A stretch of DNA of 64,000 nucleotides from Aphelocoma coerulescens (Eukaryota; Chordata; Aves; Passeriformes; Corvidae): positions 21,799,578-21,863,577 of the forward strand of contig NC_091014.1 in the NCBI RefSeq assembly GCF_041296385.1, written 5' to 3'. A program made the translations under genes and the position numbers. The notes below the pieces were generated by a model that had not been told where the DNA came from, ran no database searches, and saw nothing but the letters and a program-made list of their open reading frames with translations. Every line of letters starts with the position of its first letter. Within the stretch, counting starts at the first letter, position 1. Below are positions 1 to 13,867 of the stretch, piece by piece.

Positions 1-2597
1 ATGATGACTGATTTCAGTGCTATAGTTAAATCCCTTGGAGTTATCTGCATATATGGCCATTAATTAATCCTAATTTCTGTTTTTAAGCTCTTACCAATGA
101 AAGCCACTTTTTAAATGAAGGTTGAGATTCTCAACTCATAATGTTATTCCCAAACTGGTACCCTAACCTCAAACCTAGAGTCCATAAGAGCTAATCTGGT
201 CCTGCTTGACATAGTCATGTTTTTGTCTTTTGTGTTTGCTTTTTTCTTTAATAGGATAGTTCGAATTTGACATGTAGATGATTTTCAAAGCATGAAAAAG
301 CCATTGCCACTATTTAATTCATATTAGTTCATACATTTTAATTATGTACCCCTTAGCTCATAAATATGAGAACTTTTAAATGAGAGTTAACTTAGCAGAA
401 CTTTTTTGTTGGATTTGTTTGGGTTTTGTTTTGCTTTCCTTAAAATAAGGTTAAATAATTAGCAGGATTTTGCAAATTTACATAACTGCTGCTTTTTTCT
501 TTTTAGATTTTCTTGTTGCTATGGCTTAACTTTTTTCAGCCTGCAATGTTTATTTTTACATTTGAAGCAAGCTTTTCATCTACTGTGATGTATACCTGAT
601 ACTCATAACAAACAATAAGTCAAAGGAATACACTTCTTCTGTTAGAATTCAGCTGTCTTATAAAATGCTAGAAATTCTGATCTGTAAATTTTTGCAGGAA
701 TTACACTGTGTTTAACACTGGCAAGAGTATTTCAGACATAGCACTCACTTGTCTTCTTAATTATAATTCCTGGTTATGAGCACACTCACAGCAGGTTGGG
801 GGCTATTTACAGCTCTGCATTTTTATGATCTCTATAGTCACCTAAATGAGCAAGTTTAGTTCTCTGAACTAAATAGGAATAGTTACATGAATGAAATTCC
901 TCTCTGGAAAACTGCCTGAGTGATTAGATATGATACTGTCCCAAATACAGTGTGTTTGCCTTCTTTTCCAACTCAAACACTTTTGATCAATTCCCTTTCT
1001 TTTTCCTCTCATCCTAATATCTAATTTTCCTTCTTTAAGCTGGCATTTTTTGTGCTCGTTTGTTTGTTTGTTATAACCTAATTACAAAAGAAGGTAGTTT
1101 TCTAGGAGATTTTTCAAATGTTTAACATATACCTATGGAAGTGCAGGGTCACCTGAATTAACAGCCCACCAAGAAGTGGGGACAATATACCAATATTACT
1201 CCAGCACTCTATGCTAGATAACAAGCTCTAATAAATTCGAGGTCATATCCCAGGTAAAACCTGGAGATTAAGCTACTGTACAGCAAGGAGCAACAGCACC
1301 ACCACCAGGTGCTGAAAGAAAAGAACGATTTTAGAATATTCAACCTTGAGGATGAAGCAAAATGGAAGAAGATGCCAATGGACAGCTCTAGCTCATTCCT
1401 GCACTCAGTGTTGTAATTGGTTACTGCTGCATTTGGCAGCTGATTGTGTTTATAGCTATTGCAGATTTGTAAGTGAGTTGTTTTTAAACATTAAGATCAT
1501 GTATATTCTTCTTTCTGGAAAGCAGTGGTTATAAAACAAATGTGGTTATATTAGGAGGCTGAGCATTCTGCTGGGCATATGAGGATTTTCAAAGGGATAT
1601 ATCACTTTCTGAGATTCATTTTTTAAAATTATTTTTTTGTGACTCCAAGTATTTTGTACTGTTTTTAAATTCTAATGTTGTCTGGAACTTCACAGCAATA
1701 ATGTAATCTGAAAAATAACAGTACAAATAGGTTCTAAGATATAAAGAGTCCCTCTTAGTACAGGACATGCTATTTTTCCTCAGTTCTAACAAGCTGTGAA
1801 TCAGAATAGCAGCATTCATATAATTTAAACTCTGATGCAGATTTACAACCAATAATTTCAAAAGTTTAAATAGCACAGAAATCCAAAACAACATCTAGAT
1901 ATACAGTACTCAAGAGTTTGTTCCTCTATCAGCTTTATCCTTGCTGCTATTCTCTTTTCAGCCTAGCAGTACTGTTCTATTTCTTCTTTCTTCTTCCACT
2001 ATGTCTGTTACAATCCACCTCTCATTAACTTATTTTCTCCTTTTCTCTTCTCTTTAGCATCCTCCTAATGCCTCTCTTCATTCCAGCAGTCTCTCTGCTG
2101 ATGAACTGACTGGCAGATTTTTTCCCCAAATGCTCCAGACTAATCTGATCTGCACAGCCAGCTATCATCAGTATGTTCTCAAGTACTGCATGCTGGGTGC
2201 CAATGTGTAATCTGTGCAAAAAATACCATTTTGTTTTATGTTTTATACAGGCTAGAGAGTAGAAAAAGGCAAAGGATTCTCAGAGGTCTGCCAGTTTCAC
2301 TGAAACAGTCCTAATAACTGAATGTCTTCTGGACTTGATTTCACTGACTTACCCTTTTTTCAGAAGTTTTTATAGCTGTCACACTTTGGGGGGCACAGAG
2401 CTTCCCATAACACAGAAAGTTGCAGAAAGAGCCCACTTCTCCCATCCCCTGACACTTAAAGTTTGTCTTCGCATTTTGCTTTCCTAAATGTAAAGTACTT
2501 TGGTATTAGTATTACTGTTACCCACCACCAACAGTGTCTGTGCAGCACTACTTGTTTGACCTTCAGATACTGCAGCTTCCAGGATTTAACCAAAACC

Positions 2598-2619
2598 TTT
2601 TTTTTTTTTTTTTTTTTTT
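2598..2619. repeat. Poly(T) tract, 22 bases
   Basis: Uninterrupted T run. It could be the reverse complement of an old retroposon tail, but I recognise no element body next to it. Confidence 0.9.
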
Positions 2620-2687
2620 AAATCTACCATAATTTTTTTTCATATTTGTTTCTTTTTACTCTGAGGATTGAACTTATGTTATTACAT

Positions 2688-2745
2688 ACTAATATAAAAG
2701 TGACACACTAATATAAAAGTGACACTTTTGACACAAAAGTGACAC
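2688..2745. repeat. 19-bp minisatellite, 2 perfect copies plus 1 diverged
   Basis: The unit ACTAATATAAAAGTGACAC occurs at 2688-2706 and 2707-2725 without a mismatch. A related 20-bp unit ending AAAAGTGACAC follows at 2726-2745. Confidence 0.9.
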
Positions 2746-2779
2746 AATGATAGTGGCCCTTACAGGGCCTCTATCATTG
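2745..2779. repeat. 16-bp inverted repeat with 3-nt loop
   Basis: CAATGATAGTGGCCCT at 2745-2760 pairs with 2764-2779 with one mismatch around the loop TAC. It touches the end of the minisatellite. Confidence 0.85.
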
Positions 2780-5051
2780 AAATGACAGGTAAAGACTAAT
2801 GCTTAGAGGAGCAGGATAGTTTCACAAAGTTATCAAGATTACTTTTCTTTTGTCCTATTTATTAAAAAAATACACCCAGTAAACAAACCCAATTTATTGT
2901 GACTCAGTCTTTTTAACATTTATTTCCATCTATTTGTTGCAGAACCTACAATTTCCATTCTTCATGAAGGTAGACCAGACACACTCAAAATCATACTTGA
3001 TAGCTCTGTATTTTGTGGCTGAATTTCTTGGAGCTGCCTTTGAGACCTAAATATCCAATTCCCAGCAGAACAACTGGTCATGAGGCTTCTCTAAAACTAC
3101 CTGTAGTTTTACAGATGTCCGTCTATATGAGTGAGAAAACTAAACAATCACTCTGAATTTTCAGAGCAAGTTTGTGGTTCTTGAATGGAAAGACACCCCT
3201 GTGGGGTTGATTTCACATTTTTCTTTTAATCCATAACTTTGGACAGATTAGTGAGGTGACTGATGGAGAAGAGCCATATATCAATTTGGTTTATGAAGTA
3301 TTTTCATTGATGTTTGATTTCTCTGATTAAAAAAAAGACATAACATTACAGAGTGTGGGTTTTGTTAACTTAGGGCTGCTCAAAAGGTGCTTAGAATTAC
3401 AGTAATGTAAAGTATTTTTCATTATACAGCATTTTGTGCCCAAAATAACTCAGCTTTTGAATCAGCACAAGGTCATGTTACAGCTTTGTATCACAACAAT
3501 AGTGACAATATAATTGAAATAGAATTCTCCCTTAAGGAGAGGTTCTCACTTAAAAATCCAGTCTTGCATTAGATCAAGAGAAGATAAATAGTAAAAGTGC
3601 AAAGAACCTCCACTTCAGATGCTAGTCTCAGGTGCAGTTGAGATCTGGCAGAGATATGAAAAAGCTGACTAGTTCTGTCTTTTCCCATTCAAATGGCATG
3701 TTAGCTGAACCCCATAGAGCCTTGCCAAATCATGCATATGCTGAAAATCACTTTAAAATAAAAAAAAATACTTGACATCCAGATGGGTCTGTAATTTACA
3801 AAACTTGATTGCTGCATGTTTATTAAGAATTTGAAACTCCATACAGAACTTTAATAAATTAGTAATTGATGATAATCTATGCATTTGGTAGAAACAGGGT
3901 CTTCTAACTGATTTTAGAGTAAGCCAGGACAAGAGCTACCACATTATTTTTGCTGTCTACTAATCAAAGACAGAATATTAGTGAGAAAAGTACTTTGCTT
4001 AACATTTAGGTGGGGTAAAAATTGCATTATTTTATCTTGAAAAGGACTAATTCTCGACCTACTTTACAGCTCACCCCCATGAACAGTGTCAGGCTGACAC
4101 ATCTAGTACCAACTTGTCTGCTCTCGATAATTCCTTTACTATTAGGTCTCCTACACACTCATCAGAGATGCTTCTAGAATAGTCACAATTTTCAATTGCC
4201 ACACTTAATGTGTTTCCTTCTTCCATAATCATAGAAAAATTAGAAATTCTTTTGAGATGAGTACTAAACAGTACTAGTCACTATGTTTGGTATGGTTAAT
4301 AGCTTAGTTAATTGTTTTGATTAGCTCTGGGTCTTTGTAAAGAGAGAGAATATTATCTCTGCATAACACTTCATTTAACTTTGACAGCATATTCACATCT
4401 CAGTGTTCAGTGTAATTTAGTTAAGCGTGGCTGAGCTTCTTTCTTCCTCTATCAAAGCTAAATAGATGGCACTAGTATTTTTGCAAGAGCTTTTGTCTAC
4501 GTCAGGTACTATCAATGTTCTGCAGAAGAAAGCAGCCATAAACTCATCTCAGCTGGCTGCTTACAGATTCATCCTACAGAATCCTTAAGCTACTGAGATA
4601 ACAGTATTTTACTTGGTATGAAGACTTGGGGAAGGTGACGTGTTCATGGGTTACTTCTCATTCTCTGGGTACCTAAACATTGGGAAAAACCAGCAACTTC
4701 TTAGCTGTGCCAGACCAATGCTTTTGGGAGACCTGAGCAGCTGTAGGGGTTTATGGGAGTACCTCAGCCTTGTTTTTTTGTCTTCTTTTTGCCACAGTTT
4801 GCATCAGTCGGAATAAGCCATGCAGGATGGGAATAGGGAGGAAAGGAATGAAAAATTTCAGCACTTCAATACACTAAAAAGCTGTGTGCTTAGCAGTCAC
4901 CTCATTTCTATCTGTAGTACAACTACATTGAATTTTACAGGGCTGGAACCTTTACACAGAATCCTGTTATAAAAAGGCAGGTTAATGAGACTGTCCTTCT
5001 GCTCAAAGTCCTTATTCCTCTGGGAGAGTACACAGGGAAATAGAATGCAAA

Positions 5052-5096
5052 TGTGTGTGTTCATATATATATGTATATATATATGTATATGTATAC
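5052..5096. repeat. TG/TA dinucleotide repeat
   Basis: A short TG run passes into an alternating AT tract broken by TGTATA units. Confidence 0.85.
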
Positions 5097-8000
5097 TTAC
5101 TAAAGCATTCAGAGTACCATGGCTGAGTTATCTAGACCACTGAATTTGAAGGAAACTTGTTAGTGAGGAAGGTGGACTATTTTGAGGATATGTCAGATAC
5201 CCAGAGGGTTTATGATGACTGCTGCAACCATAATCCAGAATAGTCTCTTTTTCTCTGTTCTTTACTGATTTTTCCATATTACCTGTAAATCTAAGTCTGT
5301 GGAAGTAATGAAATAAGGACAGTGTAATTGCTTTCCTTAAGCATCTTCTCTTGGCCACGAACTTGAGATGAATCCAAACCAGTAATAAATGTAATAGCCT
5401 TGTGGAGTAAAGAGAGGAGAATTTAAATCCCTCCCACCTGAAGAACACCCCATGTATGTCCCCTTGTTGGATAGAGTGGATACACTTAGCCCTGTATCAT
5501 TGACATCTATAATGCATTCTTGGCTCATTCTGGTCTTGCAAAGCCAAACATTAGTTTATTTATGTTGTAACTTTGATTCATTATCAAGTCAGAAGGACAT
5601 ACAGAGAAAGTTATACTCCTGTGTACAGTTTGTGGTTTCTTCCAGTTTTTGTCTCTTAACTCCTAAACTTTTTGCTTCCCTGTACCCATTACAATCTCCG
5701 AAATATGTGACACATTAAAAACCATAAAATAAGATAATATTGTGGTATAGATGAGAAAGAGCCATGATACTTTCTTTTTGACAGTCATATTTTCCAAATC
5801 TCAAGTGAAAGTGAAGCATACCATGCTTCACATGACACTCCATCATTAAATAAGGAAGTTCTAATGAAAATAATTGAACAATGGCTGCCCTTTCTGTGTC
5901 AGTTTTGTATGGCCCATTAATTCTGGCAAGTCTGTGTAAGAGTCACTATTATCAACTTCACAAAGCTAATCAAGCATTAATCTTAAATCAGTAGCTCATT
6001 ATTTTAAAACTCATTTTATGTCTAGTAGGTTGACTTAGAGGATCTAATAGGGTGCTTCTTGGGTTTTAATGAGTGAGAAATTTTACTTTAGAACTGAGTG
6101 ACATGAGACACCTGTCAATATACTTTAATAATGTTACTCTTAATAATTACAAATTACTCTAAGAGAAAAAAATCACCTTTCCCTGTTTCATTTTGGACTG
6201 GAGAAATAGTATCCCTCCAAAATAGTATCAAAATATTTGTGGGAATTAAAGCTGAAGACATATCCATAATAATTTCAGTAAAAGCTGAACTGCCTTCTAA
6301 TTGATTGTGTTATTCACAATATGTCATGTAAATGGCTGGACTTGCTGTTTATCTTACTGAATTTGTTAGAAGTGTGTCATACAAAGGGTAGCTAAAGTAC
6401 AGCTAGTAAATCACCTAAACTCAGGAATTCTACTACTGGTGCAGTCTCCTTTCTGAAGTGTTCTTGATAGAGTTTATTTTAAGTCACCGTAGGTGTCATG
6501 CAGTATCTAGATATGACTGAGTCTTGCATAATTTTGTTTTCACAAATTCTTTCTAGTAAAGACAAAATTTTGCTCATTCTGAAGCTAGACAACTTTGGGA
6601 TCAAATTTTCAGCCAGCCTTATGAGATTATTTGGCCTCCTATGGCTATTCATAACCAAATGTTTCACTGAGCTACCTGAAAAATTTAAACTTTAAGGAGA
6701 CATGATACTAGTTTTACTGTATTTCCCAGAAACTCTATGGCAGATATGTGCTGAGAGAGCTTGGAAGCAAAATTTCTAAAATTTGCAAAGCCATGTCTGT
6801 TAGGGCTTAATGTAAACCACTGTCCATATCTTTCAGTAGTTTATCACTTTCTTCCTTTGAGGTATAAGGTCAGATGTCTCGATGCAATTTTTCTGATATG
6901 TTGACAAAGATGTTGGCTTCTGATGAAGCACACTATTCAGCAGGATGCATAGGGATCTAAAAGCTTCTGGCTCACATGCTCATCAGCCATCAATGATTTC
7001 CCCACTCGTACCAAGAAAATGGCTCTTAAATTAAAAAAGATGAGGACTCTGAAATGAAGCTAAATGCAATCTCTCTCTGTCCTGCTCAGAAAATATACTT
7101 ATATTAGTAATACATTATATCTGTCTTACAAAACTCACAGTTTAATTAACTAGAGTGTTATTATGGCTTCACTAACAAGAATATAATCAGAAAATATCTT
7201 TTAAAAGGCAAACCCAAGCAATACTTCAGAACTGAAAGAACTAAAAGATTTCCTGTCTTTCCATGGAGCTACACAGCAATACTTCCACAGTTAAATGAAT
7301 CAATGTCTCTCTCAATAGTGTAGTATTTACACCAAGAACCAACATGTAAATCAGCTGAAACTCTTTCCATTGTCCAAAGTAGCTGAAAAGTGAAAAGTAA
7401 AAGCTTAAACCAAAACATGTGGTCAGAACTGGGAAATTATATATTTATTCTTAAAATCTTTGTATTGTGCTTAAAATAGTCTGATAAACATTTACTGCAT
7501 TTGCATTTGATGCAGCTCGGAAAATCACTATCCTACTAGAAGGATAGTTATATAATGCATTGCAAAGAAATTATAAATACAGGTGACTTACAGTGGATGA
7601 AGATTCACCGCCTGTATTGTATATAAATGTATTGTATCTATACATAAAGAAACCTTTATAACATTCAATGGTGTTGGGAAACCATAAAGCACACTTTTGA
7701 AGAGTTCGTTCTTTTCATTACAATAGGTATTTTGATACACATCTAGAATAGATATGAGTATATATTCTAGTGAAGAAAAGACCTTGTTTGCTGATAGTGT
7801 CCCATTTTTATCAGAACAAACAGTAGATCAGATTCATGTAGTTTTTCCTTCTTCTAGAATATGTTCAAGTGTTCACTTAACTCAAGTGTTTGTATGCTTA
7901 AGCTTATTCTGTCCCTAAGAGGGAAATTAATCTTCCAGGCAATGAGGAGTGACCTGGGTGACCCCAGAGAGCAGGGAAGTTGACACTAACCAGTTGAGAC

Positions 8001-8609
8001 TAGTAGTAATCTCATGCTGTGCAGAAGGTCTAAGTGAACAGTCCACAAGGTTAATGTGTTAGTACTTCAAGACGGTGTCCTAGGGGAAAAAAGTAGATAA
8101 TTAACTCACCCAGAGCCACAGGCTATTTTGTGTTCCTACTGTCAGTATGATGATAGAGATGGACTAAACAGACTTTCTCTTTTGAGAGTCTGTGTTCTGA
8201 TGAATTACAAAGGTTCAAATCAGAACACTCCTTGCTTGTGAACTTAATGCAGTTAAACAGCAGTAGAGCAGAGGGGTGTCCTGAAACTCTTACCTGGTGA
8301 ACTGGTTTTGTCTCCTGGTAACAAGTGTGGTAACTTTGCTTAATGTGCTACTTTTCTAGCATCGGTGGTACAATGCACAACACATTTAAAATTTATATTA
8401 TTATCAATATTAATAATTATATCCACAGTCATGTTATTGTGGTTGCATGCTGGGATTAATGTTATTTTTAATTGGATTAAAATTTTTCGTGAAGAATAAG
8501 TGGTTAAACTCTTTAAAGAAAGACCACCCTTTTCCTTTAATAAGAGTCTAGAACAAAGAGAAATAAAATAGTAAGATGCTTTGATTGTACTAATAAGAAT
8601 GCTAAAATT

Positions 8610-8625
8610 AAAAAAAAAAAAAAAA
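8610..8625. repeat. Poly(A) tract, 16 bases
   Basis: Uninterrupted A run in unique AT-rich sequence. No element body recognised beside it. Confidence 0.85.
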
Positions 8626-8734
8626 TCCACATCCCTTATTGTATTCCCTCTCTTAAATACCGAGTTGTTTCAGGAGCAGCTATTGGCACTGGAGGCTTAA
8701 AAAAAAAGGTGACTCTTGTGAATAATTTTATTTA

Positions 8735-8747
8735 GTGTGTGTGTGTG
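8735..8747. repeat. (GT)n microsatellite
   Basis: About six GT units in tandem. Confidence 0.8.
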
Positions 8748-10076
8748 ATGTTGCCAAAGGAAATTCTGAGTGCTGTAGAAATTAAAAGCTATCAATATTC
8801 TGGTAACATCAGGATCATCAGGTCAGTTTACTGATAGACATAATTATTTTTGAGTTAGAAATTGAGAACTGTGCTTTGAAAAAAATTAGCCTTATCTCAG
8901 TCCCATGAAGCCAGAAGTGATGCCAATGAGTCCACTAAAACAGTTACATCCTAATAGCATGAGGGGACTGATGGGACTATTAAGAAGAGTCATCAATCTT
9001 TTTGCCACTGTTCTCATCTATACATTGTCTGTGTTTCAAAGAAGCCCTCCTCAGCCATAGCTCTCCTTTGCTGGCTTGTTGTTCACATATAACCTTTGTT
9101 TTTGGCTAGAGGAGCCATACAGCATGCTTTCTGCAGACTGGTTGTTCAGAAAACAATTTGAAGATCAAATCCTGAAAAAAGGTTAGCTAGGTATGTTTAT
9201 TGATAACCCTCAGGGAGAGTTTTACCTAAACACAAGTCCCTGCATAATAGTAATTTTGTGCATTGCATTATAAGGTCTTTGTTACTGTTTCACTGAAACC
9301 AGACCAGTTTTACAAGTCAATTTGAAGTTATTTCAGATATAGTGGGAATTTATTTTAAATAAATGGATTTAAACTATGGCACTCCCATTGTTCTTATTTA
9401 GCTGCCTTTCTTAGGCAGCCCTCCCAAATGATTTCATGCATTTCTGCCTGCAAACTTTCTAAAGGAAAAAAAGCAAGATAGCACCAAATATGACCTAGGC
9501 AAAGTCAACTGTTGTTTGGAGACTTGTCCATGTCACCCCAACCCAACAGCCTGGAGAGCCAAGCTGAGAGTTATAGAAAAGAGTGGCTTCAACTGACAAA
9601 TGTGTGAAGTAATTTGTGATTATGAAAAATGCTGCTTTCTTCCTTTTCATCTCTTGGGGACAGTGTTAGGAATAAGGTTAGTGTTTCTGAGCTCTACAAG
9701 ATTTGTATCCTTCTCTTTCTGACTTTCTGTGGCAAAAGTGTCTCATTCTGGGGCAGAAAAAATTGGTTCTTCCCTACACAGTTGGCAAGAGCATTTTGGT
9801 TTCACATGGCTGTGGTTGTCTTGAACTAGCTTTTCACACTGGCACATTACATGTCACAACTATTCAAACATTTTTCTTCAAAAGTAGCAAGCATTCAATC
9901 ACTGATGTCTGGTCTCCTAGATTGCAACCACCTTGTTCAGTACAATGCCAGGCCTGTTTAGTCATTTTGTAATGGCAATTGTATAGTTCATGCACAGCCT
10001 GACTCTCACATACATTTTCCATGTCATGCTGGTACACATGTATTTTGAGTATGAGCTGACTCTTCCTTACTCACAG

Positions 10077-10103
10077 TTCTTGTCATTGTTCTTATGACAA
10101 GAA
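10077..10103. repeat. 10-bp perfect inverted repeat
   Basis: TTCTTGTCAT at 10077-10086 and its reverse complement at 10094-10103 are separated by 7 bases. Confidence 0.8.
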
Positions 10104-12524
10104 TCACAACTAGCTATACTTGCATTTTTATGAGCAAATAACATCTCAACCATTATTTCCAGAAACCTTAAATAATGTAAAATACAGGTTAGATTCTGCC
10201 ACTATGTATGCAAAGCTGATTCATTGATTTGTGAGACATTTATTATTGGATAATCTGTTTTATAAAATAATTCCCACCAAAAACTACATAGTAAAGGTAT
10301 TGGTCAAAGACTTTGAAGCTTAAAAAAGCTTAATAAAATCTTTTCCTCCCAGGCAACAAAAAGAGAAAAAGTAGATATATAATCAGTATGTACAATTCAT
10401 TCAACATGTTTGCATATATGTCATGTACACTTAATTTTCCTCTTTTGAGAAGGGATCAGTCTATCATGGATGATAGTGTAATTTTTATCTTTATATCTTT
10501 ACATTTCTAAGAATGATATATTTTTAACTGTGGTGGAAAAATGTGTAACAGAGCTAACATCCTGTTTTACCAATCACCAAGGTAACTAGTTTTAATGCTA
10601 TGTAGAGTACATTTTGTTTGATTTTATTTTTACTTTGAATACTGATGAGAACTAATAAATATATCAATAACAAAAAATAAATCAATAGGTTTATTCACTA
10701 GAAAGAAGCAAATAATCATTCAATTAGCACCTCTTTCTGCAAATATTATTGGCCAAGTCTTCCATTAATCAATGTGGAATGGCATCACTGGGATTTCACT
10801 AAGATTTCACTTGTTTTCCTTCAGTGTCCTAACAAATAATATTTATAAATCAATGGAGAAAATGGAATTCTGAAAATATTCTTTTAATCTGAAGTACCAG
10901 CTTATAAAGTTCCTGTCCCTCTTTGTTTGACAATGTTTTCTCAATGCCAAGGCATTAAGAGGTTGAAATCATAACAGAAGGTAACTGGATGCTTTTATTC
11001 CTCTTAAGAAGCTGTGATGTATGTTTATTATTGAATTTTGTAAGAGAAAAAATCTTTTATTTTTGATTTTCTGTTGAATTATTTCTCAAGCACAGTATGG
11101 AATCACTTTGTCCTCATTCGTTGCCTTATTTAAAACAAATAAATAATTTTATTCGTCATTCTTCAAGGTGCTTTTATTAGTAATCTGGCTTCACTACAGC
11201 ATTACCTCTGGCTTGTGTCACTGATGAAGAAAGTTGCAGCCCAAAAAATACAGATTTCCAATTGTCCATAAAGGCAATGAAGATAAAAAACCTGAAGAGA
11301 CCACAAATTTACAGCACAGAGCAAGGCACTACTTTCTATCTGTTTCTTTATGTGTTGCCTTGTTTGTGGGGCCATAATTACATACTGATTATGGCCAGAA
11401 AAAAGGATTGTCTCCATCCTGAATGGTAATTACAATATTACTGTGTTTCACTTTCATCCTTTTCTTTTGCTCTTTCTGACCGTTATCAGATCTAATTTAG
11501 GTTTTAACATGGCTTTTGGGAAATATAAATTTCAAAATATTGTTTACATTCCTTACAATAATGGTCATCTTGTGAATTGTATATCAGCTAGTATATATTA
11601 CTAACTAATTAACTTAGTGTAACTGCATGTACCCATGAGACTGGAGAATGTTAAAATGAAAGGCTGACTACAGCTTCCTTGAGCTACATGATCTAGGCTG
11701 TGTTTGAGTTTCTATCCCTTCAGGTGACTTCTCTTTGATTAAAGTAAGAGAACATCAGAATCGTTCTCCTTTAAGGAAGCAATAAAACTACCCTAAGAGA
11801 AAATAGTGCAATTTTTCTTAAAAAAAAAATTCTTTTCTTTACCTCTCTGACATTCTCACATTATACCAGATTTTGAGACAAAATTGGAGGGGCTGTAAAT
11901 CACCCTTACTCAATTGACTTCCATTGGAAATGAGATGATTTAGGCCATCAGAAGAGGTCAGTGCCAAGAGCTGTGAATGCTTTCAGTCATCAAACAAGTC
12001 ACTTGCAGATCATTAGGATGGCTTAAAAAAGATCTTACCAAAGTACATTCCGGCTTTTTTCTTTCTGTTCTTTGAAACTTTGGTATCCACTGAGGTGACA
12101 GTGAGTGAGCTCTCTACTGATGAAAATGTTCGAAATGTATTTAAAAAGAGACAAGAGTTCTCACCATCACTTTCCATCAGTAAACTTTTTTCCCTCTAAC
12201 TGTCATGGAATTCCAGGCTCATGGGAGTGAATGTAAAAGTCAGTTATACCTTTCTTGCAGTAAGTGATATGGTAGTCAAAATAAAAGGCATCCAAACTAG
12301 TAAAACTAAATGTAGTGTACCCCTATCTATGTAACACGTCCTTAAAGATGCAGATACCTTACGTGGTGAGGGCAAATATAACAATATTTTTTAATGTTAA
12401 TTCACCTGGTTTTCTCTTTGCTTTGAACTGTATTTAATCACCTAAGGACTGAGAGAGTAATCAACAAAAATCCCCAGAACTCCCTCTGCTGTGGATTTTC
12501 ACATGCTTGTCTGCAAGAGCATGC

Positions 12525-12560
12525 GCACCTGTACATATGCACCTGCACATAGGCACTTGA
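12525..12560. repeat. 14-bp tandem repeat with CACCTG boxes
   Basis: GCACCTGTACATAT (12525-12538) and GCACCTGCACATAG (12539-12552) are tandem, followed by a partial GCACTTGA. Each full unit carries a CACCTG E-box, which may be chance. Confidence 0.7.
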
Positions 12561-12616
12561 GATTGTTCAGTGTCATTGGCTAAGACATTTTTGGTGCAGT
12601 GGCATCTTAATAGTGG

Positions 12617-13145
12617 ATCATGGGATATTTTAGGTTGGAAAGAACTTCAGGAGGTCTCTAGTCCAACCTCTTGTTCAAAACAGGATGCTAATTTCAATCC
12701 AGGCTTAAGCCACAACACAGGGTCAGTGTGAGGTTGGATCTGGGTGAGTTAGGACTTTATCCAGTCAGGTTTTGAAAACCTCTGAGGATGGGGACAAACT
12801 GCATATCTTCTTTGGGGGGAGCCTATCCTGCTGTCTGAGCAACATCATGAGAAAAAAGCTTTTGCCAGTCTAAAGCTCTTGTTTCAAGCTATGCCCGTTA
12901 TGTCCTGCGTGGTACACCATTGCATCGTACGCCATTGTGGAGAGTATTGGTTCATCTCCTGTTGGGATCTGCTGCTTGTGGGACTTGACCCAAAAGCCAT
13001 TTATTCTCTAGGCTAGCCAAACTTATATCCTTTGTCCTTTCCTCACAGGGAATGTGACTCCTCCCCCTGAACATCTTGATGGCTGTCTGCTGAACTTGCT
13101 CCAGTTTAATGATGTGTTTCTTATATAGAAGGGCTCAAAACACAT
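12617..13145 (-). mobile_element. CR1 LINE fragment, 3' part, old
   Basis: Read on the minus strand this resembles the 3' portion of avian CR1. At its 3' end the plus strand shows the GGTTGGAAAGAACTTCAGGA block, followed by the TCTAGTCCAACCTC block. Further in are a degenerate 'pay attention to the Venus' of CR1 landmarks: CATCTTGATGGC and GAACTTGCTCCAG. It is heavily diverged, with extra bases and no open frame. The outer boundary is approximate. It is 5'-truncated, as most CR1 copies are. Confidence 0.85.
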
Positions 13146-13817
13146 TTACACATCTAATGTACTGGTGAAACATTTAAATGATTTGGGGAATTTTACCATC
13201 AGTCTGCACACTAAAGGTTATGATACAAGTTATAAGAATAAGGAGAAATGAAATAGCTTTGGTAAAATGAGTTCAAACTGCACTCGTTAAATTGGAACAT
13301 GAACTGCACAAGATTTTGTAGAGGAGTATTCTGTAGAGGAGTTTGGATTTCTTCAAAAGCAAATCCATAATTGTAAAATAAGCGATAAGAAAGTAGATGG
13401 AAAGATTTCAGTTTTGCTCAAGATCAAGACTTTTGACCAGCCTTAGGTTCCTAAAATAAGCTTATGATAATATAATGTTCATCACATGTGCTCTTTTTTC
13501 AACCATAGTAGCAGAATACTTAAAAATTCCTGCCCTTCTCATTTGATTTCAGAGTGCATGAAAACAACCAAGCAGGTCCTCACTGTCTCAGTATTACAAT
13601 GACATGCAGACTCAATTAAAGATCTGCTTTTTTGGGATACATGTTTCCAGCAGGCTTAGAATACTGTTAAAAGATTGTACACTGAATTGCAAGTTTGAAG
13701 CCTTACTGTGCTAATAGTTGTTCATATTAGGGGACTTGCTGATTTAAGTATGCAAAATACAGCAATGTGAGTACCTCCTATCAAGAGAAAGACTGTGCTT
13801 TAACAGTACTTTGCATA

Positions 13818-13867
13818 TTTATTATTATTATTATTACTATCATTAATAGTATTACTATTATTATTAG
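13818..13867. repeat. (ATT)n microsatellite, interrupted
   Basis: Two ATT-rich runs are separated by a short TATCATTAATAG-like interruption. Confidence 0.9.

Noticed and set aside
5128..5448. 106-codon minus-strand open frame
   Set aside because: Low-information sequence, no homology recognised, and an overlapping frame on the same strand; consistent with chance.
5811..5831. 9-bp inverted repeat with a 3-nt loop
   Set aside because: Perfect but short; no flanking structure suggests an RNA gene.
7527..7548. 8-bp inverted repeat
   Set aside because: Stem too short and AT-rich to be more than chance in 64 kb.
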